A program made the position numbers and the translations under genes. The notes under the pieces are model-generated. The model did no database searches. It worked only from the letters and a program-made list of their open reading frames with translations, and was not told where the DNA came from. Positions 9,611-18,524 of a DNA stretch of 64,000 nt are shown here, in pieces (within the stretch, counting starts at the first letter, position 1; each line of letters begins with the position of its first letter). This DNA comes from Afipia sp. Root123D2 (lineage in GTDB: Bacteria; Pseudomonadota; Alphaproteobacteria; Rhizobiales; Xanthobacteraceae): the NCBI RefSeq assembly GCF_001425835.1, contig NZ_LMDP01000001.1:1848619-1912618 (forward strand), written 5' to 3'.

Positions 9611-10216
9611 ATGAGCAAAATCAATACTGTCTGTGTTTACTGTGGTTCCGGTCCCGGTACTGATCCCCGATTTATCGAAGCAGCGACGGCCTTTGGAGCA
9701 ACGCTCGCCCGTCGGGGCGTCGGCCTCGTCTATGGCGGCGGCTCCATCGGGCTGATGGGCGCGGTTGCGACCGCTTCCCTCGACCATGGCGGCAGGGTCA
9801 CCGGGATCATCCCCGACTTCCTGACCGCGCGCGAAAATGCGCTGAAACGGGCGCAGGAGCTGATCGTCACCAACAACATGCACGAGCGCAAGCAACTGAT
9901 GTTCGACCGTTCCGACGCCTTCGTCGCCCTGCCCGGCGGCATCGGCACCCTGGAAGAGCTGGTCGAGCAGCTGACCTGGGCGCAGCTTGGCCGCCACACC
10001 AAGCCGATCCTGCTGGCGAACATCGCCGGGTTCTGGGACCCGCTGCTGGTCCTGATCCGCCACATGCGCGACAAGGCCTTCATCCGGCAGAACCTGTCGG
10101 TAGAAGTTCTCACCGCCGATCGTGTCGAGGACATCCTGCCGAAGCTCGAAGCCGCGGCCGCGCTGGAGCCGGAAGCGACCAAGCACATGGAAGCGAACGT
10201 CGCGAGCGGATTGTAA
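9611..10216 (+). CDS. LOG family protein (putative nucleotide 5'-monophosphate phosphoribohydrolase)
   Basis: A 201-residue Rossmann-fold protein of the LOG/TIGR00730 family. The motifs VCVYCGSGPG at the N-terminus, YGGGSIGLMG, and the catalytic PGGIGTLEE are intact. LOG enzymes release the base from AMP-type nucleotides or cytokinin ribotides; the physiological substrate in bacteria is often unknown. I chose the ATG at 9611 (MSKINTVCVYCG) as the family start; an in-frame ATG at 9590 would add seven residues. It is divergent from the ABC exporter, with 210 bases between them. Confidence 0.88.
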   Translation: MSKINTVCVYCGSGPGTDPRFIEAATAFGATLARRGVGLVYGGGSIGLMGAVATASLDHGGRVTGIIPDFLTARENALKRAQELIVTNNMHERKQLMFDRSDAFVALPGGIGTLEELVEQLTWAQLGRHTKPILLANIAGFWDPLLVLIRHMRDKAFIRQNLSVEVLTADRVEDILPKLEAAAALEPEATKHMEANVASGL

Positions 10217-10246
10217 GCATCTGACGTTGTTCGGTGTGAGATTGTC

Positions 10247-10322
10247 ATGCCCGGCCTTGTGCCGGGCATCTTGCTGAGGGACGCACTGTGCTTCGCGGGA
10301 TGGTCGGAACAAGTCCGGCCAT
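10247..10322. repeat. REP-like doublet of inverted hairpins, second copy
   Basis: ATGCCCGGC (10247-10255) pairs perfectly with GCCGGGCAT (10261-10269), loop CTTGT. A decayed partner hairpin with loop ACAAG follows at about 10300-10322 (ATGGTCGGA against TCCGGCCAT). It sits between convergent genes. Confidence 0.7.
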
Positions 10323-10352
10323 GACAACTGAGTTCGACGAACCCGTCAACGG

Positions 10353-10733
10353 TTACCCATCCTTCAGGAACGTCACCACCTCGATGCGGTTGCCGTCGGG
10401 ATCGCACACAAACGCCGCGTAGTACGCGACGCGATCGTGCGGGCGCCGCCCCGGTCCGCCATCGGACAGGCCACCCGCGTTCAGCGCCGCGGCGTGAAAC
10501 GCATCGACGTCGGCAACGGCTCGCGCACGAAGGCAGACATGCGCGCCGCTGCCCGGCAGCAGCATCGTCATGTCCGGCCGCAGGTTGATCCAGAATTCGG
10601 GATAAGTCTTGCCGAAGCCGACGGTGGCGGGCCGCACCACCAGTTTCGCCAGCCCGAGCGGCGCGAACGCGGCTTCATAGAAGCGCGACGCGCGCTCAAG
10701 ATCGCTGACCCCCACCGAGACGTGATCGAGCAT
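10353..10733 (-). CDS. VOC-fold (glyoxalase/bleomycin resistance-like) protein
   Basis: A 126-residue single-domain vicinal oxygen chelate protein. It opens with MLDHVSVGVSDLERASRFYE, the usual first beta-alpha unit with a metal-ligand histidine, and closes with AAFVCDPDGNRIEVV, with the C-terminal glutamate ligand. The two half-domains are of normal length, so it appears complete. It probably works as a metal-dependent dimer acting on a small molecule; the substrate cannot be told. It lies 43 bases downstream of cimA on the same strand and could be read from that operon. Confidence 0.85.
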   Translation of the reverse strand: MLDHVSVGVSDLERASRFYEAAFAPLGLAKLVVRPATVGFGKTYPEFWINLRPDMTMLLPGSGAHVCLRARAVADVDAFHAAALNAGGLSDGGPGRRPHDRVAYYAAFVCDPDGNRIEVVTFLKDG

Positions 10734-10776
10734 CGCGCGGTTCTCCGAGCCTTCCGGTCAGAACGAGCCCGCCAGC

Positions 10777-12375
10777 CTAGGCAGGCGCGCCGGATTTCAC
10801 CAGCTTGTAGATCACCGAATCCATCAGCGCCTGGAACGACGCATCGATGATATTCGACGACACGCCGATGGTGGTCCAGCGCTCGCCCTGTTCGTCCTCG
10901 CTCTCGATCAGCACCCGCGTCACCGCCTCGGTGCCGCCATTGAGGATACGCACCCGGTAATCGACCAGCTTCAGCCCCTCGATGTACTTCTGGTACTTGC
11001 CGAGGTCCTTGCGCATCGCGACGTCGAGCGCGTTGACCGGGCCGTTGCCTTCGGCCGCCGAGATCAGCATCTCGCCCGCGACATTGACCTTGACCACCGC
11101 CATCGCCACCGTAACGCGGTGTCCGCTCGAATTGTAGCGCTGCTCGACATTCACATCGAACTGCACGACGTGGAAATACTCCGGCACCGTGCCGAGCGTC
11201 CGCCGCGCCAGCAGATCGAACGAGGCATTCGCGGATTCATAGGCGTAGCCCGCCGCCTCGCGCTCCTTCATCTCCTCGATCAGGCGGCCGAGTTTCGGAT
11301 CGTCCTTCTGATAAGCAATCCCGGCGCGGTCGAGTTCGGCGAGAACATTCGAGCGTCCCGCCTGATCCGACACCAGCACCTTGCGGCGGTTGCCGACCAA
11401 CTCGGGCAGAACATGTTCGTAGGTGTGCGGGTCTTTCATCACCGCGGAGGCATGGATGCCGGTCTTGGTGACGAACGCGCTCTCACCGACATAGGCCGCG
11501 TGACGGTCCGATGGACGGTTGAGGATATTGTCGAGGGCGCGCGACGCGTGGACCAGTGTCGCGAGCTTGTCCTGCGACACGCCGATGTCGAGCGTGTCGG
11601 CGAATTCCTTCTTGAGTTTCAGGGTCGGGATCAGCGAGCACAGATTGGCGTTGCCGCAGCGCTCGCCGAGGCCGTTGAGCGTGCCCTGGATCTGCCGCAC
11701 GCCGGCGCGCACGGCCGCGAGCGAATTCGCCACCGCCTGCTCGGTGTCGTTATGGGCATGGATGCCAAGATGATCGCCGGGGATGTGTTTCACCACCTCG
11801 CCGACGATGGCCACGATCTCGTTCGGCATCGAGCCGCCATTGGTGTCGCACAGCACCACCCAGCGCGCGCCGGACTCGTAAGCCGCCTTGGCGCAGGCCA
11901 GCGCGAATTCCGGGTTCTCCTTGTAGCCGTCGAAGAAATGCTCGCAGTCGAGCATCACTTCGCGGCCGGCCGTCTTCGCAGCCGAGATGCTGTCGCGGAT
12001 CGAGGCGAGATTTTCCTCGTTGGTGGTCTCCAGCGCCACCCGCACTTGATAGGCCGAGGATTTGGCAACAAAGCAGATCGCATCCGCCTTCGCCTCAAGC
12101 AGCGAGGCAAGGCCGGGATCGTTCGACGCCGAACGGCCGGCGCGGCGCGTCATGCCGAACGCGGTGAACTTCGCGTTCTCCAGTTTCGGCTTGGTGGCGA
12201 AGAACTCGCTATCGGTCGGATTGGCGCCGGGATAGCCGCCTTCGATATAGTCGATACCGAGATCGTCGATCATCTGGGCGATGATCTGCTTGTCATGCAG
12301 CGAGAAATCGACTCCGTTGGTTTGCGCGCCGTCGCGCAGCGTGGTGTCGAAAAGATAGAGGCGTTCGCGGCTCAT
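10777..12375 (-). CDS. cimA: (R)-citramalate synthase
   Basis: A 532-residue enzyme of the isopropylmalate/homocitrate synthase family that joins acetyl-CoA and pyruvate to citramalate, the first step of the pyruvate route to isoleucine. The N-terminal TIM barrel starts LYLFDTTLRDGAQTNG and contains HAHNDTEQAVANS with the metal-binding histidines. A C-terminal regulatory domain (about 400-525) ends the protein, and the longer linker fits TIGR00977 citramalate synthase rather than LeuA. The start at 12375 overlaps the GNAT stop codon as ATGA, which implies translational coupling. The frame stays open far upstream inside the GNAT gene but that part is not coding. Confidence 0.9.
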   Translation of the reverse strand: MSRERLYLFDTTLRDGAQTNGVDFSLHDKQIIAQMIDDLGIDYIEGGYPGANPTDSEFFATKPKLENAKFTAFGMTRRAGRSASNDPGLASLLEAKADAICFVAKSSAYQVRVALETTNEENLASIRDSISAAKTAGREVMLDCEHFFDGYKENPEFALACAKAAYESGARWVVLCDTNGGSMPNEIVAIVGEVVKHIPGDHLGIHAHNDTEQAVANSLAAVRAGVRQIQGTLNGLGERCGNANLCSLIPTLKLKKEFADTLDIGVSQDKLATLVHASRALDNILNRPSDRHAAYVGESAFVTKTGIHASAVMKDPHTYEHVLPELVGNRRKVLVSDQAGRSNVLAELDRAGIAYQKDDPKLGRLIEEMKEREAAGYAYESANASFDLLARRTLGTVPEYFHVVQFDVNVEQRYNSSGHRVTVAMAVVKVNVAGEMLISAAEGNGPVNALDVAMRKDLGKYQKYIEGLKLVDYRVRILNGGTEAVTRVLIESEDEQGERWTTIGVSSNIIDASFQALMDSVIYKLVKSGAPA

Positions 12376-12896
12376 GACGGTTGTCCCGGTGTGTCGTCGT
12401 TCGCGGGAGCGCCCGCCAGCGTTTTCTTCATGGTGGTGTTGGCGAGCCATTCGTCGCCGACGGTGATGGTGTTGCGCCGCTCGCCGACATAGCCGCGCCG
12501 GGAAAAAAACTCCTGCGCGGTGTCGCTGGCATCGACGGTCAGATTTTTCGCACCGCGCGCGGCGGCGAGCTTTTCGATCGCATCGCACAACGCAGTGGCG
12601 ACACCCTGCCGCGCCGCCGCAGGATGAACGTAAAGCAGATCGAGATGATCCGCGCCCTTGAGCGAGACGAAGCCGACCGGCGAGCTTTTCAGCGTCGCCA
12701 CCAGCGTCAGTTGCGACGAGAGCCGTTTGCCGAACGCCGCTTCGTCGTCGGCCCTGCTCGCCCACGCCTCGCGCTGCGCTTCGGTATAGTCGTCCTCGGT
12801 CAGTTCCTCGATGCTGGCAGCGAAGATCGCAGCCAGCACAGGAATATCCGCCGGCAACAACGGCCGCAGACCGACCTGGGGAAGCGCCTGACCCAT
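12372..12896 (-). CDS. GNAT-family N-acetyltransferase
   Basis: A 174-residue acetyltransferase. The acetyl-CoA binding region reads LDLLYVHPAAARQGVATALC (about 95-115), with the family R/Q-x2-G-x-A motif, and the fold continues through TVDASDTAQEFFSRRGY, the typical last helix and strand. The N-terminal 90 residues are the variable acceptor side, so the substrate is unknown. The ATG at 12896 overlaps the stop of the 37-residue peptide gene (TGATG), and its own stop overlaps the cimA start. The tight packing with cysS and cimA suggests a job tied to translation or amino-acid supply, but that is inference. Confidence 0.87.
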   Translation of the reverse strand: MGQALPQVGLRPLLPADIPVLAAIFAASIEELTEDDYTEAQREAWASRADDEAAFGKRLSSQLTLVATLKSSPVGFVSLKGADHLDLLYVHPAAARQGVATALCDAIEKLAAARGAKNLTVDASDTAQEFFSRRGYVGERRNTITVGDEWLANTTMKKTLAGAPANDDTPGQPS

Positions 12897-13009
12897 CACC
12901 ACACTCCGAACAGCTTGAGCGCGAGCGCAACCGCCAGCGCGATCACGGCCCACTTGAGAACGATGTAATAGCGCCAGTGCTTCGGGAAAGGCGTGTCGGG
13001 GCGTTTCAT
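12896..13009 (-). CDS. 37-residue single-span membrane peptide, unknown function
   Basis: A short frame that begins [15 protein letters not shown] and then forms one hydrophobic helix of about 18 residues ([19 protein letters not shown]), ending GVW. Its ATG overlaps the cysS stop as ATGA, and its TGA overlaps the GNAT start as TGATG. It therefore fills the gap in a continuously coupled operon exactly, which is the main evidence that it is translated. The basic, aromatic N-terminus would stay in the cytoplasm with the helix in the inner membrane. I do not recognise a family. Confidence 0.7.
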   Translation of the reverse strand: MKRPDTPFPKHWRYYIVLKWAVIALAVALALKLFGVW

Positions 13010-14418
13010 CGCGCGATCTCCCACGTCGTCACCGGCTTGCCGTCGGCGTCCTTACCGTCCTTGATGGCGACACCCATCGCAGCGAGTTCGTCGCGAATTC
13101 GATCCGACTCCTTGAAGTCCTTGCGCGCGCGGGCGACGGCGCGCGCTTCAATCTTTGCTTTGACCTCGTCCGCCTTATCAAAGGCACCTTCGATAGAGTT
13201 TCGCAGCGGCCGATTGTAGGTCGCCAAATCAATCCCGAGCAGCGACAACGAACCCGCGAGCACTGGCAGATCTTTCGCTTTTGCGAGCCGATGCAGTTCC
13301 GCAATCGCGAGCGGCGTATTCAGGTCATCCGTCATTGCAGCGAACATTGCAGGGGATGGATTCGCTGCAGGAACGCCCTTGATCAAACCGCTCCAGTTGT
13401 CGAGGGCGCGACTGGCCTCCTCAAGTGCATTTTGGGTCCAGTCGATGGGTTGGCGATAATGAGTCCTAAGCATCGCCAGTCTGAGTTCCTGCCCCTCCCA
13501 CTTGCGCCCGCCAAACTTCTCGGTCGCCAGCAACTCGTTTATCGTCACGAAGTTGCCGAGGCTCTTGCTCATCTTCTCGCCTTCGACCTGAAGGAAGCCG
13601 TTGTGCATCCAGTAATTAGCCATCGCATGCGTGCCGTGCGCGCAACGCGATTGCGCGATCTCGTTTTCATGGTGCGGGAAGATCAGGTCGAGGCCGCCGC
13701 CATGGATATCGAACACGTCGCCCAGATAAGCGGCGCTCATCGCCGAACATTCGATGTGCCAGCCGGGCCGTCCCCGGCCCCACGGGCTTTCCCAGCCGGG
13801 CTCGTCGGCGGATGATTGCTTCCACAACACGAAATCGGCCGGATTTTTCTTGTGCGCGTCGACGGCGATGCGCGCGCCGGCCTGCTGGTCTTCCAGCTTG
13901 CGGCCGGACAGCAATCCGTAGTCGGGCATCGAGGCGATATCGAACAGCACTTCGCCGCCGGCCTCATAGGCATGGCCGCGCGCGATCAGTTGCGCGATCA
14001 GCGTCACCATGTCGGCCTTGCCGTCGGCACGCGGCAGAACGAAATCGGTGGCGCGCGGTTGATGCGTCGGCGGCAGGCAACCCAATGCCTTCACGTCGGC
14101 ATGAAACTGCGTCGCCGTTTGCTCGGTGACCTTGCGGATCGCTTCGTTCAGCGGCAGGCCGGGATAATCACGCAACGCACGCGCGTTGATCTTGTCGTCG
14201 ACGTCGGTGATGTTGCGCACATAAGTGACGTGCGTCTCGCCGTAGATGTGCCGCAGCAGACGAAACAGCACATCGAACACAATGACCGGGCGCGCGTTGC
14301 CGATATGGGCAAAGTCATAGACCGTCGGCCCGCACACATACATGCGCACGTTCGCCGGATCGAGCGGCACGAAGGCGCGCTTTACCCTGGTCAGCGTATC
14401 GTAAAGTTTCAAATCCAT
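13006..14418 (-). CDS. cysS: cysteine--tRNA ligase
   Basis: A 470-residue class I synthetase that charges tRNA-Cys. The zinc/cysteine-binding start [19 protein letters not shown] contains the HIGH-type motif (HIGN), the middle has [10 protein letters not shown] with further zinc ligands, and the KMSKS motif is intact as [10 protein letters not shown]. The anticodon-binding domain ends with ATWEIAR-like VTTWEIAR. I chose the ATG at 14418 (MDLKLYDTL); a TTG two codons upstream is possible. It heads the coupled run of the membrane peptide, GNAT and cimA. Confidence 0.95.
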   Translation of the reverse strand: MDLKLYDTLTRVKRAFVPLDPANVRMYVCGPTVYDFAHIGNARPVIVFDVLFRLLRHIYGETHVTYVRNITDVDDKINARALRDYPGLPLNEAIRKVTEQTATQFHADVKALGCLPPTHQPRATDFVLPRADGKADMVTLIAQLIARGHAYEAGGEVLFDIASMPDYGLLSGRKLEDQQAGARIAVDAHKKNPADFVLWKQSSADEPGWESPWGRGRPGWHIECSAMSAAYLGDVFDIHGGGLDLIFPHHENEIAQSRCAHGTHAMANYWMHNGFLQVEGEKMSKSLGNFVTINELLATEKFGGRKWEGQELRLAMLRTHYRQPIDWTQNALEEASRALDNWSGLIKGVPAANPSPAMFAAMTDDLNTPLAIAELHRLAKAKDLPVLAGSLSLLGIDLATYNRPLRNSIEGAFDKADEVKAKIEARAVARARKDFKESDRIRDELAAMGVAIKDGKDADGKPVTTWEIAR

Positions 14419-14705
14419 AGACAAACCGTCCGGTTGGGCCGGGGGCGTCCAGTGCTCTCGTGATGAGAAAAGACGGCTCCAGCCAGCGAATCGCTAGCTA
14501 ATAATCTCGCGGCAAATGCCGAAAAAGGAGAGAGAACCGTTCATGGCCGGCACAATGGTCCAGCCGGGGGGATTCCGTCAAGCGGAACACTGGCCCGGTT
14601 GCAACACCCGGCCACGTTTTCTCCTCCAAACGCCCCACATCATTAATCATTCTTAATCTTTGCGATCTATCGATGATAGGCATCCACCCGCGTCACCGGT
14701 GCCAT

Positions 14706-15017
14706 ATGCGACTGATTTTTCCCGCCCTTTCCGCCTGCCTGTTCCTTGCCGCCACCTCCGGCGCGATGGCCGACAGCAAGGTCTTCATCGTCGCCAACCA
14801 GCCGGACGGCTACGGCATCGATCAATGCCTCGCCCGCGGCGAAAACTGCGGTGCGCCAGCGGCTCGCGCCTATTGCCACGCGCGGGAGTTCGCCCAGGCG
14901 GTGTCGTACCGGCGGGTCGATCCGGATGAAGTCACCGGCGCGGTGACGCAAACCGGCGGTGAGACCTGCCACGGTAACGGTTGCGACGAATTCGTCGCGA
15001 TCACCTGCGAGCGCTGA
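14706..15017 (+). CDS. small secreted cysteine-rich protein, unknown function
   Basis: A 103-residue protein with a Sec signal peptide (MRLIFPALSACLFLAATSGAMA, with probable cleavage after AMA). The mature part begins DSKVFIVANQPDGYGIDQC and holds about six cysteines, which probably form disulphides in the periplasm. I do not recognise a named domain; it resembles conserved hypothetical proteins of this family. An ATG 11 codons earlier gives no signal peptide, so 14706 is preferred. It lies upstream of another secreted protein on the same strand. Confidence 0.65.
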   Translation: MRLIFPALSACLFLAATSGAMADSKVFIVANQPDGYGIDQCLARGENCGAPAARAYCHAREFAQAVSYRRVDPDEVTGAVTQTGGETCHGNGCDEFVAITCER

Positions 15018-15112
15018 CTTCACGGGTGGTTGTTCTCCGCCTTATCTGCGCCCCGGAATCGACGTGACCTCGCCCTCGGAAACGAGTATGTGAGGGTCGC
15101 ATTCGCCGCACC

Positions 15113-16258
15113 GTGCGGCGGCCGAATCCGGGTTTTGTTTTGCCGATATTTCCCCGTCCCCGCACGATGTTGACGCTGGCCGCTGTCCTTAGCGCCGCAA
15201 TCACGTCCGCCGCAGTGGCGCAGGGCTATCCGCCCGGCCAGCAGCCTCCGCCCAATCCGATCTGCCAGCGGCTCGAAAGCCAGCTTGCCAGCATCGATCA
15301 GGGCGCGAACGGCGGCGGCGCGAAAGCCGAACAGATCCGCCGCTACGAGGAAGCCGCCTCGCGCCAGCAGAGCGAACTCGACCGGCTGCGGGCGCAGGCC
15401 CGGCGTCAGGGTTGCGACAACTCCGGCTTCTTCTCGCTGTTCAGCGGCCAGTCGGCCCAGTGCGGCCCGATCAACAACCAGATTCAGCAGATGCGCGGCA
15501 ATCTTGATCAGATCACCTCCAATCTCGAGCGGCTGCGCGGCGGCATGGGCGCCTCGGAGGATAACGGTCAGCGCCGCTCCGTACTGCTGGCTCTGGCGCA
15601 GAACAATTGCGGCCCGCAATATGCCAACGCCGTGCGCGGCAACGGCGGTTTCTTCGAGAACCTGTTCGGCGGCAATGGCGGCGGCCCCGAGGGCGGCGGA
15701 ATCATCGCTCCCGAAAACAACGGCGCGGCCGCCGGAACCTTTCGCACCGTGTGCGCGCGGACCTGCGACGGTTACTACTTCCCGATTTCATTCGCCACCG
15801 TGCCGGGCCGCTTTGCCGACGACGAGCACACCTGCAAGGCACTGTGCCCGAACGCCGAAGCGACGCTCTACACCTATCGCAATCCCGGCGAGGATATCTC
15901 CTCTGCCGTTTCGCTGAGCGGACAGCCGTATTCGCAGTCGCCGAACGCATTCAAGTATCGCCAGCAGTATGACAAGGCGTGCAGCTGCAAGGCGGCGGGC
16001 CAGACCTGGTCGGATGCGCTGAAGAACATCGACGATCGCGCCGCTGCTGCGCAACGAGGCGACATCATCGTCACCGACGAGCGCTCGAAGAAGATGGCGC
16101 AACCGCCGAAGAACGGCAAAGCGCCGCCTGCGAAAACCGCCCCGGCTCAGGCGCCAGCTGCAGCGGCCAATCCTCCGGCCGCACCTGCCGCCAACGGCAC
16201 GACGGGCGACAAGCCGATCCGCTCGGTCGGCCCGAAGTTCCTGCAGAACCCGCAGTAG
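15113..16258 (+). CDS. DUF2865 secreted protein
   Basis: A protein of up to 381 residues with an N-terminal signal sequence (LTLAAVLSAAITSAAVAQ). The mature part contains a Gln/Arg-rich coiled segment (about 70-150), a glycine-rich stretch, then the conserved cysteine block FRTVCARTCDGYYFPISFAT and DDEHTCKALCPN that defines DUF2865. A Pro/Ala/Lys tail ends the protein. The start is uncertain: GTG at 15113 gives a basic N-region before the hydrophobic core, whereas ATG at 15167 would begin directly in the core. The DUF2865 role is unknown; an envelope location is expected. Confidence 0.8.
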   Translation: MRRPNPGFVLPIFPRPRTMLTLAAVLSAAITSAAVAQGYPPGQQPPPNPICQRLESQLASIDQGANGGGAKAEQIRRYEEAASRQQSELDRLRAQARRQGCDNSGFFSLFSGQSAQCGPINNQIQQMRGNLDQITSNLERLRGGMGASEDNGQRRSVLLALAQNNCGPQYANAVRGNGGFFENLFGGNGGGPEGGGIIAPENNGAAAGTFRTVCARTCDGYYFPISFATVPGRFADDEHTCKALCPNAEATLYTYRNPGEDISSAVSLSGQPYSQSPNAFKYRQQYDKACSCKAAGQTWSDALKNIDDRAAAAQRGDIIVTDERSKKMAQPPKNGKAPPAKTAPAQAPAAAANPPAAPAANGTTGDKPIRSVGPKFLQNPQ

Positions 16259-16266
16259 CGCATTCT

Positions 16267-16316
16267 TCCCCTCATCCTGAGGAGGTTGAGCAGCAGCCGT
16301 CTCGAAGGATGAGGAG
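16267..16316. repeat. short palindromic intergenic repeat (CCTCATCCTGAGG type)
   Basis: CCTCATCCTGAGGAGG at the left and CGAAGGATGAGGAG at the right form an inverted repeat (CCTCATCCT with AGGATGAGG) around a GC-rich centre. I recognise this as a frequent intergenic repeat in Bradyrhizobium and Rhodopseudomonas relatives. Here it lies between convergent genes. Confidence 0.6.
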
Positions 16317-16370
16317 CAGAATTTAACTGTCAAGCCACGGGCATCGAAATGCGTGGTGAAGCAGCCTGCC

Positions 16371-18125
16371 TCACACGTCGATCGCTTCGGCAGATCCCCG
16401 GCCCGCGCGCGTGGCCAGCGAATGGTCGGGCGCCGGTGGTGCCTGCCCGGTATCGCGGAAACGGTTGGTGATCGGATAGCGGCGATCGCGGCCGAAATTC
16501 TTGCGCGTCACCTTCACGCCGGGCGCCGCCTGCCGCCGCTTGTATTCGGCGACGTTCAGCAGCCGGTCGATCCGCACCACGGTGTCGCGGTCGAAACCTT
16601 CCGCGATGATCGAGGCCAGCGGCTCCTCGCGTTCGACGAGGCGCTCAAGGATGCCGTCGAGAATATCGTAAGGCGGCAGCGAGTCCTGATCGGTCTGGTT
16701 CTCGCGCAACTCCGCCGTCGGCGGCCGGGTGATGATGTTGGTCGGGATCACCTTGCCCGACGGGCCAAGCGCGCCCTCAGGCTTCCACGAATTGCGCAGC
16801 GCCGACAGACGAAACACTTCGGTCTTGTAGATGTCCTTGATCGGATTGTAGCCGCCGTTCATGTCGCCGTAGAGCGTGGCGTAGCCCACCGACATTTCGG
16901 ACTTGTTGCCGGTGGTGACCAGCATCGCGCCCGATTTGTTCGAGATCGCCATCAGCAGCACGCCACGGGTGCGCGCCTGAAGATTCTCTTCCGTCACATC
17001 GCGCTCCAGTCCCTTGAAGGGAACGGACAGGATGTCCTCGAAGCCGTTGACGGCGGCCGCGATCGGCAGAACCTCGTAGCGGATGCCCATCGCCTTTGCG
17101 AGCTTGGCCGCGTCGTCGAGCGATTCCTGCGCGGTGAAGCGGAACGGAAGCATCACGCCGCGCACCTTGTCGGCGCCCAGCGCGTCCACCGCGATCGCCG
17201 CGCACAGCGCGGAGTCGATGCCGCCGGAAATGCCGAGCAGCACGCCGGGAAATCCGGTCTTGGTGACGTAATCGCGCAGGCCGAGCACGCAGGCGGCATA
17301 GTCGCCCTTGTCGCCGGCGAGCACCGGCGCGACCGGCCCCTTGCTGGTCCAGCCGTGCGGTCCCTTGGTCCACGTCACCGTGACCACGCTTTCGACAAAG
17401 CCCGGCAATTGCAGCGCCAGCGACTTGTCGCCGTTCAGCGCGAACGACGAGCCGTCGAACACCAGTTCGTCCTGGCCGCCGACCTGATTGAGATAAATCA
17501 GCGGCAAGCCGCTTTCCGCCACGCGCGCAACCGACACCGACAGCCGCATGTCGTTCTTCTCGCGGGTATAGGGCGAGCCGTTCGGCACGATCAGGATTTC
17601 GGCGCCGGTTTCGACGAGGCACTCGACCACGTTCTCGTAGTCGGCGGACTCTTCCATCCACGTGTCTTCGCAAATCGGGATTCCGACCCGCACGCCCTTC
17701 ACCGTCAGCGGTCCGCCGACCGGCCCGCGCGCGAACACCCGTTTCTCGTCGAATACGCCGTAGTTGGGCAGATTGACCTTGAAGCGCAGCGCCGCGATGC
17801 GCCCGCCATCGAGCAGCGCGCAGGCATTGTAGAGTCTGCCGTCATCGACCCATGGCGTGCCGATCAGCATCGCCGGTCCGCCATCGGCGGTTTCGCGCGC
17901 CAGATCCTCGACCGCCGCACGGCATGCCGCCTGAAACGACGGCTTCAACACCAGATCCTCCGGCGGATAACCGGCGATGAACAACTCAGGCAGCACGACG
18001 AGATCGGCGTGATCGGCTTTGGCTTGCGCGCGGGCGGCCCGCGCCTTCGCGGCATTGCCGGTGACGTCGCCGACGGTCGGATTGAGTTGCGCGAGCGTGA
18101 CGGTGAACTGAGTGGAGTTTGCCAT
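16371..18125 (-). CDS. nadE: glutamine-dependent NAD+ synthetase
   Basis: A 584-residue two-domain enzyme that amidates nicotinate adenine dinucleotide to NAD+ using glutamine. Residues about 1-260 are a nitrilase-type glutaminase domain with its triad region: VVLPELFIAGYPPEDL (Glu), LPNYGVFDEKRVF (Lys) and GIPICEDTW (Cys). Residues about 285-560 are the synthetase domain, with the ATP pyrophosphatase loop GISGGIDSALCAAIAVDALG. The length is that of the bacterial two-domain type. The ATG at 18125 gives MANSTQFTVTLAQLNPTVGD, the usual start. It lies 44 bases downstream of dgkA. Confidence 0.95.
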   Translation of the reverse strand: MANSTQFTVTLAQLNPTVGDVTGNAAKARAARAQAKADHADLVVLPELFIAGYPPEDLVLKPSFQAACRAAVEDLARETADGGPAMLIGTPWVDDGRLYNACALLDGGRIAALRFKVNLPNYGVFDEKRVFARGPVGGPLTVKGVRVGIPICEDTWMEESADYENVVECLVETGAEILIVPNGSPYTREKNDMRLSVSVARVAESGLPLIYLNQVGGQDELVFDGSSFALNGDKSLALQLPGFVESVVTVTWTKGPHGWTSKGPVAPVLAGDKGDYAACVLGLRDYVTKTGFPGVLLGISGGIDSALCAAIAVDALGADKVRGVMLPFRFTAQESLDDAAKLAKAMGIRYEVLPIAAAVNGFEDILSVPFKGLERDVTEENLQARTRGVLLMAISNKSGAMLVTTGNKSEMSVGYATLYGDMNGGYNPIKDIYKTEVFRLSALRNSWKPEGALGPSGKVIPTNIITRPPTAELRENQTDQDSLPPYDILDGILERLVEREEPLASIIAEGFDRDTVVRIDRLLNVAEYKRRQAAPGVKVTRKNFGRDRRYPITNRFRDTGQAPPAPDHSLATRAGRGSAEAIDV

Positions 18126-18169
18126 ACCCTGCTTTTAGCCCGCCTGCTGAGACGTCGGCAATCGCGCCC

Positions 18170-18523
18170 TCAAATGAGGCCCATGCGCTCAGCGATGGCG
18201 AACAGCCAGAACAGGCCGGCGACCGCGAGCGCCACGCCGACCGCCGCCGACCCCATGTCCTTGACCTGGCCGATTTGCGGATCGTGATCGGTCGTCAGCC
18301 GGTCGGAGAGCTTTTCGATGGCTGTGTTGATGAGTTCGACCATCAGCACCAGCGCCACCGCGGCGACCAGCTGAAAGCTGCGCATGACCGTGACGCCGAT
18401 CACCCATGCCAGCGGCACGGCGAGCACGAGCGCAACCAGTTCTTCGCGGATGGCCTGTTCGGAACGGATGGCGAAAGCCAGTCCGTTCCTGCTGTTGATG
18501 GTGGCGCGCCAGAAGCGCCACAC
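18170..18523 (-). CDS. dgkA: diacylglycerol kinase
   Basis: A 117-residue integral membrane kinase that recycles diacylglycerol to phosphatidic acid. An amphipathic N-terminus containing NSRNGLAFAIRSEQAIREE leads to three membrane helices, and the family motif VELINTAIEKLSDR followed by QVKDMGSAAV carries the catalytic glutamates. Length is normal for DgkA (about 120). The start is a GTG at 18523, one base after the aroG stop (TGAGGTG), so translation is probably coupled to aroG. It is followed by nadE on the same strand. Confidence 0.92.
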   Translation of the reverse strand: MWRFWRATINSRNGLAFAIRSEQAIREELVALVLAVPLAWVIGVTVMRSFQLVAAVALVLMVELINTAIEKLSDRLTTDHDPQIGQVKDMGSAAVGVALAVAGLFWLFAIAERMGLI

Positions 18524-18524
18524 C

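Noticed and set aside
10777..12930. N-terminal extension of cimA by 185 residues
   Set aside because: The extra part lies wholly inside the GNAT gene in another frame; the cimA start at 12375 overlaps the GNAT stop and matches the family N-terminus.
14498..14683. Possible 61-residue minus-strand protein between cysS and the secreted protein
   Set aside because: No ribosome site, no hydrophobic or conserved pattern and no operon context.
16353..18287. Long plus-strand frame opposite nadE
   Set aside because: Antisense shadow of a clear NAD synthetase; composition is random-like.
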